A DNA stretch of 34,002 nt from Streptomyces huasconensis (GTDB lineage Bacteria > Actinomycetota > Actinomycetes > Streptomycetales > Streptomycetaceae). Below the pieces are notes generated by a model. The model was given only the letters and a program-made list of their open reading frames with translations. It was not told the origin of the DNA and did not search any database. Where the stretch lies: NCBI GenBank assembly GCA_004010275.1, contig RBWT01000085.1, positions 1-34,002 of the forward strand, written 5' to 3'. Position numbers and translations under genes: made by a program. Each line of letters starts with the position of its first letter. Position 1 is the stretch's first letter. Shown piece by piece: positions 9,378 through 18,327 of this stretch.

Positions 9378-10184
9378 ATGACAGCATTTGCCCCTGTTCT
9401 GCGGAAACTCGTGGTCTCGACCGCCGCCCTGCTGGCTGTGGCGGCCGCCCCCTCGCCCGCGCACGCTAAGCCCGAGCCGAAGGCTCCCGCGGAGTTCGTG
9501 GCGCTGCGTGACATCGACCCGACCATCATCCAGGAGATGCGCTACTTCACTCCCCACAACTTCGTGGGTGAGCCCATCGACGGCTACAAGAAGCCGATGT
9601 GCATTCTCACCGAGCCGGCGGCGAAGGCGCTGCACAAGGCGCAGCGCTCGTTGCTGCACAAGGGCTACTCCTTGAAGGTGTACGACTGCTACCGGCCGCA
9701 GCGGGCCGTGGACCACTTCATGCGGTGGGCGGAGGAGCTGAGCGACGAGCGCATGAAGGGCGAGTTCTACCCCCGTGTCGACAAGTCGCGGTTGTTCGCG
9801 GACGGTTACATCGCGGAGAAGTCCGGGCACAGCCGCGGCTCGACGGTGGATCTGACCGTCGTGGAGCTTCCGGCGGCACCGACCCGCCCCTATGTGCCCG
9901 GGGAGCCGCTGACACCCTGCTACGGCCCTCAGAGCGAGCGTTTCCCGGACAGCTCCGTGGACATGGGGACGGGCTTCGACTGCTTCGACACGCTGTCGCA
10001 CACGGACGATCCCCGCGTCACGAAGCAGCAGCGGGCCCACCGCGATCTCCTGAGGAGCACGCTGGCCAAGGAGGGCTTCGTCAACCTGCTGGAGGAGTGG
10101 TGGCACTTCACCCATAAGCCCGAGCTGTTCCCGGACACCTACTTCGACTTCCCCGTGTCACGGAGGTCGCTGGGCGGGCACTGA
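9378..10184 (+). CDS. Secreted D-alanyl-D-alanine dipeptidase, VanX-like (peptidase M15D)
   Basis: A zinc dipeptidase that cleaves D-Ala-D-Ala, likely in peptidoglycan turnover outside the membrane. The 268-residue precursor starts with a signal peptide: charged MTAFAPVLRK, a hydrophobic stretch, and a probable cut after AHA at residue 30. The catalytic set is visible: arginine in YDCYRPQRA (Arg106), zinc ligands in SGHSRGSTVDL (His151, Asp158), and EEWWHF (Glu240, His243). The chosen ATG at 9378 puts the signal peptide at the start; an open frame continues upstream to 8760 but overlaps the Nudix gene and is not plausible. There is no vanH or vanA homologue nearby, so this looks like a housekeeping wall enzyme rather than glycopeptide resistance. 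The frame is intact. Confidence 0.9.
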   Translation: MTAFAPVLRKLVVSTAALLAVAAAPSPAHAKPEPKAPAEFVALRDIDPTIIQEMRYFTPHNFVGEPIDGYKKPMCILTEPAAKALHKAQRSLLHKGYSLKVYDCYRPQRAVDHFMRWAEELSDERMKGEFYPRVDKSRLFADGYIAEKSGHSRGSTVDLTVVELPAAPTRPYVPGEPLTPCYGPQSERFPDSSVDMGTGFDCFDTLSHTDDPRVTKQQRAHRDLLRSTLAKEGFVNLLEEWWHFTHKPELFPDTYFDFPVSRRSLGGH

Positions 10185-10217
10185 CGGCGCTGCGGCCGAC
10201 GAACCGGCGTACATGGA

Positions 10218-10261
10218 GAGGGCGACCGGGACCACCCCCGTGCGTCCCGGTCACCGCCCTC
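10218..10261 (+). terminator. Hairpin terminator after the dipeptidase gene
   Basis: GAGGGCGACCGGGAC (10218-10232) pairs with GTCCCGGTCACCGCCCTC (10244-10261), with a three-base bulge and an 11-base loop. It begins about 34 bases after the stop codon and has no T-tract. Confidence 0.7.
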
Positions 10262-10322
10262 GGACTCCGTAGTCTCCGGCTTTCGCTCCCCCTGACGAAA
10301 TCCGGTTGCCCGTGGCATGCTT

Positions 10323-10337
10323 CTGACACATCGTCAG
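10323..10337. promoter_or_regulatory. Candidate operator upstream of the DUF35/thiolase pair
   Basis: A perfect inverted repeat CTGAC-N5-GTCAG lies 41 bases before the TTG start of the DUF35 gene. A further half-site CTGACG occurs at 10292-10297. Palindromes of this CTGAC/GTCAG type are typical of TetR-family operators in front of acyl-CoA and lipid-catabolic genes in actinobacteria; the cognate regulator is not in this window. The function is inferred from symmetry and position. Confidence 0.45.
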
Positions 10338-10378
10338 GTGCGGCGGATGCGGCGCCGCCACAGCGCCATGGAGGAGCT

Positions 10379-10824
10379 TTGTCGCGTACGCGCACACCCG
10401 TAGTGGCCGACTGGTTCGCCGGTGAGGGGGAGAACTTCCGCCTCCTGGGGACGCGTTGCTCGGCCTGTGCTGCCGTCTTCTTCCCGCGCGAGGACGGCTT
10501 CTGCCGCAATCCCGGCTGCGCGGGCGGGGAACTGGCGGAGGTGCGCTGTCGCGGCGCGGGCGCGTGTGGTCGTACACCGACGGGCGTTACCGGCCTCCCG
10601 CGCCCTATGTCTCCGATCCGGAACTCCCGTGGCACCCCTACACGTTGATCGCTGTGGAACTGGCCGCCGAGCGCATGGTGGTGCTCGGGCAGGCGGTTCC
10701 CGGTGTCTCCGTCGGCGATCTGGAGGTCGGCATGGAGGTGGAGGTCGTCCCCGGGGTGCTCCATGAGGACGACGAGACGACGTGGACGACGTGGCACTGG
10801 CGGCCCGTGGAGGTGAGCGCATGA
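10379..10824 (+). CDS. Zinc-ribbon/OB-fold protein (DUF35 family); one apparent frameshift
   Basis: A small partner protein of thiolase-like enzymes. DUF35 proteins bind acyl-CoA substrates through an OB fold and are normally encoded next to the thiolase-like subunit with which they form a complex. About 148 residues. The N-terminal rubredoxin-like ribbon has TRCSACAAVFFP (Cys27, Cys30) and a second pair in FCRNPGC; the OB fold follows with RVWSYTDGRYRPPAPYV and VLGQAVPGVSVGDLEVGMEVEVV. The start is a TTG at 10379 with GGAGG at 10370-10374. One G appears to be missing at about 10543: GAGGTG-CGCTG should read EV-ALSRRGRVWSYTD. Its stop overlaps the start of the next gene (ATGA at 10821-10824), indicating translational coupling. 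Confidence 0.85.
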
Positions 10825-12065
10825 CCGGCGAGGTGGCGGTGCTCGGCGCGGGCATGCACCCCTGGGGCAAGTGGGGGCGCGGCTTCGTCGAGTACGGAGT
10901 GGTGGCGGCCCGCGCGGCGCTGGCGGACGCCGGGGTCGACTGGCGGGACGTCGGCTCGATCATCGGCGCGGACTCGGTCCGGGGCGGTTATCCGGGGTAT
11001 GTCGCCGGGGCCACCTTCGCCAAGGCGCTCGGCTGGCAGGGGGCGCGGGTCACGAGCGTGTACGCGGCGTGCGCGTCCGGCGCCCAGGCGATCGGCACCG
11101 CACGCACGCAGATCCTCGCGGGCCTGGCGGACGTGGTCCTGGTGGTCGGTGCCGACGCGGCCCCCAAGGGGTTCTTCCGGCCGGCCGGCGGCGACCGGCC
11201 CGACGATCCCGACTGGCTGCGGTTCCGGGTCCTCGGCGCGACCAACCCCGCGTATTTCGGGCTCTGGGCGCGCCGCAGGATGGCCGTGCACGGCGACACC
11301 CTGGAGGACTTCGCCCAGGTCAAGGTGAAGAACGCGGCCGCGGGCGCCCTCAACGCGAACGCCCGCTACCGCAAGGCCGTCACGCCCGAGGAGGTCGCCG
11401 CCTCGGCCGTTGTCGCCGACCCGCTGCGGCTGCTCGACATCTGCGCCACTTCGGACGGCGCCGCGGCTCTCGTGCTCTCCAGCATGGCGTTCGCGCGGCG
11501 GCACGGAGCGTCCGACCCGGTGCGCATCCGCGCGGTGTCCACGGTCACGCCGAGATATCCGACCACCGTGCTGGACCTGCCGGACATCGCCACGGACTCC
11601 GCGGCGGCCGTCACCCCCGCCGAGGAGACGTTCCGCGCCTCCATCGCGCGAGCGGCGTACGAAGAGGCGGGCATCGGCCCCGAGGACATATCCCTGGCGG
11701 AGGTGTACGACCTCTCCACCGCTCTCGAACTGCAGTGGTACGAGGATTTGGGGCTCTGCGCCGAGGGCGAAGGGGTCAAGCTGCTGCGTGACGGGGCGAC
11801 CTCCGCGGGCGGGCGGGTGCCGGTGAACACCAGTGGCGGCCTCGCGTCCTTCGGAGAGGCGGTGCCCGCCCAGGCCATCGCTCAAGTATGCGAGCTGACA
11901 TGGCAGTTGAGAGGGGCGGCCGGAGCGCGGCAGGTGGCGGGCGCTCGGGTGGGGGTCACCGCGAACCAGGGCCTGTTCGGCCACGGCTCCTCCGTGGTCG
12001 CGTGCGCTGACGCGCCCGGCGGGACTCTCCGGGCGGCGCTCCGGGGAAGGCGCGGCACCGGTTAA
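10821..12065 (+). CDS. Thiolase-like lipid-transfer protein (SCP-x/Ltp type)
   Basis: A 414-residue thiolase-fold protein of the sterol carrier/Ltp group, working with the upstream DUF35 protein. Relatives act as thiolases or retro-aldolases on CoA esters in sterol and fatty acid side-chain breakdown; the substrate here is unknown. It has the nucleophile-type cysteine in YAACASGAQA (Cys84), the glycine-rich PVNTSGGLASFGEAVPAQA, and a C-terminal ANQGLFGHGSSV. The canonical second cysteine of true biosynthetic thiolases (CxG near the C-terminus) is not seen, favouring the Ltp group. The start ATG overlaps the preceding stop. The frame is intact. No acyl-CoA dehydrogenase or hydratase genes accompany the pair, unlike many sterol clusters. 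Confidence 0.85.
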   Translation: MTGEVAVLGAGMHPWGKWGRGFVEYGVVAARAALADAGVDWRDVGSIIGADSVRGGYPGYVAGATFAKALGWQGARVTSVYAACASGAQAIGTARTQILAGLADVVLVVGADAAPKGFFRPAGGDRPDDPDWLRFRVLGATNPAYFGLWARRRMAVHGDTLEDFAQVKVKNAAAGALNANARYRKAVTPEEVAASAVVADPLRLLDICATSDGAAALVLSSMAFARRHGASDPVRIRAVSTVTPRYPTTVLDLPDIATDSAAAVTPAEETFRASIARAAYEEAGIGPEDISLAEVYDLSTALELQWYEDLGLCAEGEGVKLLRDGATSAGGRVPVNTSGGLASFGEAVPAQAIAQVCELTWQLRGAAGARQVAGARVGVTANQGLFGHGSSVVACADAPGGTLRAALRGRRGTG

Positions 12066-12098
12066 CCGTTGCCGTCCGCGACCTTGACGCTCCATCAC

Positions 12099-12119
12099 CA
12101 CCGGTGAACACTTCCGGTG
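12099..12119 (+). terminator. Weak hairpin after the thiolase-like gene
   Basis: CACCGG (12099-12104) and CCGGTG (12114-12119) flank a nine-base loop 33 bases after the stop. The stem is short, so this is only a possible terminator. The rest of the 320-base gap to glpF holds a second small stem (CCGGCT/AGCCGG, 12285-12301) and no gene I recognise. Confidence 0.35.
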
Positions 12120-12346
12120 TCAGTCGGCGTCGCCGCACCCCGGCTCCCCGGCGCTCAGAGCCTCTGTGCGCGCGAAGGGTCTGCGCGTGAAGGGCCTGGT
12201 CACCAGGTCATCCCCCATGGGCGATACGACTGCGACGGCACGCTCGCCATGGACGCCGGGCGGGGCGCGGAACACTCCCCGCCTCCGGCTGCGTCAGCCG
12301 GGCGTATCCAGGCAGTAGTCGTGGGAAACGCACCCTGCACGGAGGA

Positions 12347-12365
12347 CCGGGGCGCACCGCCCCGG
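12347..12365 (+). promoter_or_regulatory. Hairpin in the glpF leader
   Basis: CCGGGGCG-cac-CGCCCCGG forms a perfect 8-base-pair stem with a three-base loop, ending 8 bases before the glpF ribosome site (AGGAG, 12374-12378). Its position in the untranslated leader suggests an effect on transcript stability or ribosome access. I found no clear operator for an IclR-type (GylR) regulator in this gap. Confidence 0.4.
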
Positions 12366-12385
12366 GCGAGGGCCTAGGAGCCGCC

Positions 12386-13141
12386 ATGTACGCGAACGGG
12401 GACATCTTCGTCGGTGAGGTCATCGGCACCGCGATCCTGATTCTGCTCGGCGCCGGCGTGTGCGCCGCCGTCACGCTCAGCCACTCGAAGGCGAAGGCCT
12501 CGGGGTGGGTCGTCATCGCCTTCGGCTGGGGCTTCGGGGTGCTCGCGGGCGCCTACACCGCGGGGCCGCTCTCCGGTGGGCACCTCAACCCCGCCGTCAC
12601 GCTCGGCATCGCCATCGACACCGGAAAGTGGGACAAGGTCTGGGTCTACGTACTCGGGCAGCTGGTCGGCGCGATGCTGGGCGCCGTCCTCGCGTACCTG
12701 GTCTATCTCGCCCAGTTCAACGCCAATGTCACGCGGAGCGTGAAGGACGCGGTGACCGGGGGGCACGAGCCGACCCCGACGCTCGGGATCTTCTCCACCA
12801 TCCCGGAGATCCGCAACCCGGTCGCCAACCTCGTCACCGAGATCATCGCGACCGTCGCGCTGGTGCTGCCGATCCTCGCCTTCGGCCTCACCAAAGGCCT
12901 CGGCGAGTCCGGCACCCAGACGCTGATCGTCGCCTTCCTCGTCGTCGGCATCGGTCTCTCGCTCGGCGGCCCCACGGGCTATGCCATCAATCCGGCGCGT
13001 GACCTCGGCCCGCGCGTCGTGCACACCTTCCTGCCGATCCCCAACAAGGGCACCTCCGACTGGAGCTACGCCTGGGTCCCGGTGGCCGGGCCGTTGATCG
13101 GCGGAGCCCTCGCGGGCCTCATCTACAACGCGGCCTTCTGA
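12386..13141 (+). CDS. glpF: Glycerol uptake facilitator (aquaglyceroporin)
   Basis: A membrane channel of the MIP family that lets glycerol enter by diffusion; the downstream kinase traps it as glycerol 3-phosphate. 251 residues with six hydrophobic helices. Both pore motifs are present: HLNPAVTLG (NPA at 68-70) and INPARDLGPR (NPA at 202-204). The aspartate right after the second NPA (NPARD) is the glycerol-channel signature, as opposed to water-only aquaporins. AGGAG stands 7 bases before the ATG. glpK follows after 90 bases in the same direction, so the two are probably one operon. The gap contains three copies of a GCxGCCTGCyG element (about 13149-13200). The frame is intact. Confidence 0.93.
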   Translation: MYANGDIFVGEVIGTAILILLGAGVCAAVTLSHSKAKASGWVVIAFGWGFGVLAGAYTAGPLSGGHLNPAVTLGIAIDTGKWDKVWVYVLGQLVGAMLGAVLAYLVYLAQFNANVTRSVKDAVTGGHEPTPTLGIFSTIPEIRNPVANLVTEIIATVALVLPILAFGLTKGLGESGTQTLIVAFLVVGIGLSLGGPTGYAINPARDLGPRVVHTFLPIPNKGTSDWSYAWVPVAGPLIGGALAGLIYNAAF

Positions 13142-13231
13142 CGCAGCGCGGCCTGCTGAACGCAGCCTGCTGAGCGCCACCTTCCAGCGCAGCCTGCCGT
13201 GTCCTCTCATCGAGTTCATCAAGGGGTAGCC

Positions 13232-14753
13232 ATGCCGGACAGCTCCGAGAAATTCGTCGCCGCCATCGATCAGGGCACCACCTCGAGCCGCTGCATCGTC
13301 TTCGACCGGGACGGCGCGATCGTCGCCGTGGACCAGCGCGAGCACCGCCAGATCTTCCCCAAGCCCGGCTGGGTGGAGCACGACGCCACCGAGATCTGGT
13401 CCAAGGTGCAGGCGGTGGTCGCGGGGGCGATCGCCAAGGCCGGGCTCCGCGCCGACCAGGTGAGCGCCCTCGGCATCACCAACCAGCGCGAGACGACCGT
13501 CCTGTGGGACCGCGCGACGGGCAAACCCGTGCACAACGCGATCGTGTGGCAGGACACCCGCACATCGGGGCTCTGCAACGAACTGGGCGGCACGGACGGC
13601 CAGGACCGCTTCCGCGAGCAGACGGGCCTGCCGCTCGCAAGCTACTTCTCCGGGCCGAAGGCCGCCTGGCTGCTCGACAACGTGCCGGGGCTCAGGACGC
13701 GCGCCGAGCGGGGCGAGATCGCCTTCGGCACCATCGACTCCTGGCTGATCTGGAACCTCACGGGCGGCACCGACGGCGGCAAGCACGTCACCGACGTCAC
13801 CAACGCGGGCCGCACCATGCTGATGAACCTCCGGACGCTCCAGTGGGACCAGTCGATCCTGTCGGCGATGAACGTCCCCGAGGCGATCCTTCCGGAGATC
13901 AGGTCGTCGTCCGAGGTGTACGGCACAGCCGTGGGGCAGCTCTCCGGAGTGCCCGTCGCCTCCGCGCTCGGTGACCAGCAGGCGGCCGTGTTCGGGCAGG
14001 CCTGCTACGACACGGGGACGGCCAAGAACACGTACGGTACGGGCAGCTTCCTGCTGCTCAACACCGGGAACCGGCCCGTCCCCTCGAAGAGCGGGCTGCT
14101 CACGACCATGGGGTACAAGATCGGCTCCGAGGCGCCCGTGTACTGCCTGGAGGGGTCCATCGCGATCACCGGCGCCCTGGTGCAGTGGTTCCGCGACCAG
14201 CTCGGCATCATCCGCAGCGCGGACGAGATCGAGAGCCTCGCGGCGAGTGTGGACGACAACGGCGGCGCGTACATCGTGCCGGCCTTCTCCGGTCTCTACG
14301 CGCCGTACTGGCGTTCGGACGCGCGCGGCGTCGTCACCGGGCTCACCCGGTACGTCACCAAGGCGCACCATCGCGCGCGCGGTCCTGGAGGCCACCAGCT
14401 GGCAGACCCGTGAGGTCGTGGACGCCATGTACCAGGACTCCGGGGTGCGGATCACCACCCTGAAGGTGGACGGCGGCATGACCAAGAACAACCTGCTGAT
14501 GCAGCACCAGGCGGATGTCCTCGGGGTGCCGGTGATCCGCCCCATGGTCTCCGAGACGACGTGCCTGGGAGCGGCGTACGCGGCCGGGCTCGCGACCGGT
14601 GTCTGGAACGACCTCGACGAGCTGAAGGCGCACTGGCAACAGGACGTCGAGTGGTCGCCGCGGATGGACGCGGCCACGCGGGACAGGGAGTTCCACCACT
14701 GGCACAAGGCGGTGGAACGGAGCTTCGGCTGGCTGGAGGACGGCGAAGGCTGA
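13232..14753 (+). CDS. glpK: Glycerol kinase; one apparent frameshift
   Basis: Phosphorylates glycerol with ATP to sn-glycerol 3-phosphate in the cytoplasm. Corrected length about 506 residues, standard for the FGGY family. Features: the N-terminal phosphate loop DQGTTSSRCIVFD, the substrate stretch TNQRETTVLWDRATG and IVWQDTRT, the first FGGY signature around YFSGPKAAWLLDN, and the second, GGMTKNNLLMQHQADVLGVPV, near the C-terminus. The ATG at 13232 has AAGGGG upstream. One extra C at about 14368-14369 (KAH-IARAVLEATSW) shifts the frame and produces an early stop at 14411-14413. The remainder is perfectly conserved in the next frame, so this is likely a sequence error. No glpD (glycerol-3-phosphate dehydrogenase) gene follows, unlike the S. 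coelicolor gyl operon. Confidence 0.92.
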
Positions 14754-14766
14754 GCCGAGCACAGCT

Positions 14767-14802
14767 GCGGCCCGTACCCCGGTCGGCGGGGGTACGGGCC
14801 GC
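14767..14802. terminator. Strong bidirectional terminator between glpK and cvnD
   Basis: A perfect 14-base-pair stem: GCGGCCCGTACCCC (14767-14780) pairs with GGGGTACGGGCCGC (14789-14802) around an 8-base loop. It lies between convergent stop codons at 14753 and 14821 and can serve both transcripts. Confidence 0.9.
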
Positions 14803-14820
14803 GCTCCCGGCACGAGGCCG

Positions 14821-15426
14821 TCACGTGGTCGCGGGCTCCCTGGCGGCCGCGGCGGCGGCCATCGCGTGTTCGACGACGCGGATGAGGACCTCCTTGACGG
14901 TCTCGCGGTCACGCGCGTCGCACAGCACGACGGGCACCGTCTCGTCGAGATCCAGCGCCTGGCGGACGGTCTCGGCGGGATAACGAGTGGCGCCCTCGAA
15001 GCAGTTGACGCCGACGACGAAGGGGATGGAGCGCCGTTCGAAGTAGTCGACGGCGGCGAAGCAGTCCTCCAGGCGGCGGGTGTCGGCGAGGACCACGGCG
15101 CCGAGCGCCCCCGTCGCCAGCTCGTCCCAGAGGAACCAGAAACGGTCCTGCCCGGGCGTACCGAAGAGGTACAGGACGAGGTCCTCGCGCAGGGTGATGC
15201 GGCCGAAGTCCATGGCCACCGTGGTGGTGTGCTTGCCCGCGACGCCGCTCGTGTCGTCGATGGGCCGGCCGGCCTCGCTGAGGGTCTCCTCGGTGCGCAG
15301 CGGTTTGATCTCGCTGACGGCGCCGACGAGGGTGGTCTTGCCGACGCCGAAGCCTCCCGCCACCAGGATCTTCAGCGTGACCGGCTCGACGGGGGCCTTG
15401 CCGCGTTCAGAACGCCTGAAGATCAT
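14821..15426 (-). CDS. cvnD: Conservon small GTPase CvnD
   Basis: The Ras/Rab-like GTPase of a Streptomyces conservon, a membrane-associated switch thought to work with CvnA-C in controlling development or secondary metabolism. 201 residues. The P-loop GGFGVGKTT is at 24-32; the third G motif is FGTPGQDRF (a threonine-proline variant of DxxG); the base-recognition NKxD is replaced by VNCF, as is common in this group. Its start overlaps the end of the oxoprolinase-type gene by 20 bases, suggesting coupled translation. In ordinary conservons cvnD directly follows cvnC. Here it is separated from it by about 2.9 kb. The frame is intact. Confidence 0.93.
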   Translation of the reverse strand: MIFRRSERGKAPVEPVTLKILVAGGFGVGKTTLVGAVSEIKPLRTEETLSEAGRPIDDTSGVAGKHTTTVAMDFGRITLREDLVLYLFGTPGQDRFWFLWDELATGALGAVVLADTRRLEDCFAAVDYFERRSIPFVVGVNCFEGATRYPAETVRQALDLDETVPVVLCDARDRETVKEVLIRVVEHAMAAAAAAREPATT

Positions 15427-18302
15427 CGCTCACTTCTCCTGGATCGGTGCCCGCAGGGGCACCTGTATCGATACCTGTGTCGGTGGTGTCGCGCGGGGCC
15501 GGTCCGTATCCGCCGCCGCCGGGGGTTTCGATCACGAGTACGTCGCCGGGGCCCAGCTCGGCCGAGTCGCTGCCGCCGAGTTCCTGGACGGTGCCGTCCG
15601 CGCGCTCCACGCGGCCCGCGCCGAGCGCGCCCGGGGCGCCGCCCGCCATGCCGTACGGCGGGACCCTGCGGTGCTGGGCCAGGGTCGACACCGTCAGCGC
15701 TCGCGGAAGCGGATGCGGCGCACTCCCCCGTCACCGCCGCGCCACCTGCCCGCGCCGCCGCTGCCTCGTCGTACGGCGAACTCCTCCAAGAGGACGGGCA
15801 GCCGCCACTCCAGGACCTCGGGGTCGGTGAGGCGCGAGTTCGTCATGTGGGTCTGTACGACGGACGCGCCCGCGAAAGCCCGTCACCCGCCCCGGAGCCG
15901 GAGGCCACCGTCTCGTAGTACTGATGGCGGGCGTTGCCGAAGGTGACGTTGTTCATCGTGCCGGAGCCCTCGGCCTGCACGCCCAGGGCGGCGTAGAGCG
16001 CACCGGTGATCGCCTGCGAGGTCTCCACGTTCCCGGCGACGACCGCCGCGGGCGGCTCGGGCGCGAGCAGGGAACCGGGCGGGACGATGATGCGCAGAGG
16101 GCGCAGACAACCGTCGTTGAGCGGGATGTCGTCGTCGACGAGAGTGCGGAAGGTGTACAGGACCGCCGCGTTGACCACCGCGAAGGGGGCGTTGAAGTTC
16201 GTGGCGAGCTGTGGGGACGTACCGGTGAAGTCGACGGTCGCGGAGCGTGCGGCGCGGTCCACGGTGACGCGGACGTCGATGACCGCCCCCGAGTCGGTTT
16301 GATAAGTGAACTTGCCGTCTTCGAGGACGTCGATGACGCGACGCACCGATTCCTCCGCGTTGTCCTGGACGTGCTTCATGTATGCCTGGACGACGTCGAG
16401 GCCGAAGTTGTCGATCATCCGGGCGACTTCGTCGACGCCCTTCTGGTTGGCGGCGATCTGGGCGCGCAGGTCGGCGAGGTTGGTGTCCGGGCTGCGGGAG
16501 GGGTAGGGGGCGTCGGTGAGCAGGCGCCGGGTCTCGGCCTCGCGGAAACGGCCCTCTTCCACGAGGAGCCAGTTGTCGAAGAGGATGCCCTCTTCGTCGA
16601 TGGTGCGGCTGTTCGCGGGCATGGAGCCGGGGGCGATGCCGCCGATCTCGGCGTGGTGGCCACGCGAGGCCACATAGAAGAGGATGCGCTCCCCTGGAGT
16701 GCCGTGCTCCCCCGGCCGGTCGAAGACCGGCGTGATGACCGTGACGTCGGGCAGGTGCGTGCCGCCGTGGTACGGGTCGTTGACGGCGTAGGTGTCACCG
16801 GGGCGCATGGCGTTGCCGCGGCGTGCGATGACCTCCTTCACGCTGGTGCCCATCGAGCCGCCGAAGGTGGTGAGGGCGTAGCGCGTGACGTCGTGGCCCT
16901 TCTGGACCGAGATGCGCTTGACCGCGCCCGCGATGTTGGCGACCGCGATCCGCAGATAGCCCTCGGCCACCTGTTCGGGAGTGCGGTTGTCCCCCGTCGC
17001 CTCGTGGATCTCGCGGGCCAGCGCGGTGAAGCAGTCGCGGACGAGCGTGTCGTCCAGGGGCTGGTCGCCGTCGGGGCCGAACACGCTTGGGAAGTGCGCG
17101 GGTTGGATGCGGCCGAGGGCGACGTTGGCGTCGGTGACGGTGAGCGGGCCGCCGGCCCGGTAGCTCGCGGGGCCGGGGGCGGCGCCCGCGGAGCCGGGCC
17201 CCACGCGGTAGCGGCTGCCGTCGAAGTGGAGCACGGAGCCGCCGCCCGCGGCGACGGTGTGGATGTCGAGCATCGGGGCGCGCAGCCGGACCCCGGCGAT
17301 CTGCGTGGTGAAGACCCGCTCGTACTCGCCCGCGTGGTGCGAGACGTCCGTCGACGTGCCACCCATGTCGAAGCCGATGACGCGGTCGAAGCCGGCGAGG
17401 CGCGACATGCGGGCCATGCCGACGATGCCGCCCGCCGGGCCGGAGAGGATCGCGTCCTTGCCGCGGAACCGGCCCGCTTGGGTGAGCCCGCCGTTCGACT
17501 GCATGAACATCAGCCGCACGCCGTGGAGTTCGTCGGCGATGTGCCGCACATAGCGGCGCAGGACCGGGGAGAGATAGGCGTCGACGACCGCGGTGTCCCC
17601 GCGCGGGACCAGCTTCATGAGGGGGCTGACCTCACTGGAGAGCGAGATCTGCGGGAACCCGATGCGGGCGGCGAGTTCCCCGATGGCGTGTTCGTGGGCG
17701 GGGTGGAGGTGGCTGTGCATGCAGACGACGGCCAGGGAGCGGAGCCCGTCGTCGTACGCCTTCTGTAAGGGCCCGGTCAGGGCCTGCAGGTCGGGTGGGC
17801 GCAGGACCTCGCCGGCGGCGGTGACGCGTTCGTCGACCTCGATGGCCCGGTCGTAGAGGAGTTCGGGGAGCACGATCTCTCGGGCGAAGATCCGCGGCCG
17901 GTTCTGGTAGGCGATGCGCAGGGCGTCGCGGAAGCCGCGGGTGATGACGAGGGCGGTGGGCTCGCCCGTGCGCTCCAGGAGGGCGTTGGTGGCGACGGTG
18001 GTGCCCATCCGGACGGCGTCGATGACCGGGGCGTCGGCCGTCTCGTCGGACGCGGTGGCAGGCGCGGTGGTGGACGCCTCATCGGTGGTGGACGTCTTGT
18101 CGGGCACGGTGGCGGACGTGGTGTCGGCGGCGCCGTCGCTCGCGCGGGCGAGGAGGTCGCGGATGCCCGCGACGGCCGCGTCGCGGTAGCGGGTCGGGTT
18201 GTCGGAGAGGAGCTTGTGGGTGAGCAGGCGGCCGTCGGGGCGGCGCGCGACGATGTCGGTGAAAGTGCCGCCCCTGTCGACCCGGAACTGCCAGCCAGTC
18301 AC
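15407..18302 (-). CDS. 5-oxoprolinase/hydantoinase-type ATPase (HyuA-HyuB fusion), internally deleted and frameshifted, lying inside the conservon
   Basis: Family members use ATP to open 5-oxoproline or hydantoin rings. The protein starts MTGWQFRVDRGGTFTDIVARR (Hydant_A_N), has RMGTTVATNALLER, the ATPase-like GFDMGGTSTDVSH and AAGGGSVLHFDG, then abruptly passes from YALTTFGG to SMGTSVKEVIARRG at 16852-16862. In intact homologues several hundred residues (the rest of HyuA and the start of HyuB) lie between these points. Total length is therefore about 965 instead of roughly 1,200 or more. HyuB features follow: NDPYHGGTHLPDVTV, ASRGHHAEIGG, GNVETSQ. The frame changes near 15880 and 15705; the end, ETPGGGGYGP to VSDDLQAF, is in a third frame. 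A Thr/Ser/Ala-rich insert covers about residues 56-90. Codon 179 is TTA. It lies 25 bases after cvnC and overlaps cvnD by 20 bases. The product is probably inactive if the deletion is real. Confidence 0.8.
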
Positions 18303-18327
18303 GTTCTCACTCCCGCTTCCGCGCTGT

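Noticed and set aside
6457..9387. A 976-codon open frame on the minus strand across the GH31 and Nudix region
   Set aside because: It lies opposite two well-supported genes, has no family-like sequence and only a Pro/Arg-rich composition. It is an effect of high G+C codon bias.
9378..10184. Glycopeptide resistance gene vanX
   Set aside because: The enzyme family is right, but there is a signal peptide and no vanH, vanA or vanRS nearby. A cell-wall turnover role is more likely.
12374..14824. An 816-codon minus-strand open frame opposite glpF-glpK
   Set aside because: Glycerol facilitator and kinase motifs on the plus strand are unambiguous; the opposite frame shows no recognisable domain.
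15924..17768. A 614-codon plus-strand open frame opposite the oxoprolinase-type gene
   Set aside because: It is a Val/Asp/Gly-rich mirror of a conserved minus-strand gene, without motifs.
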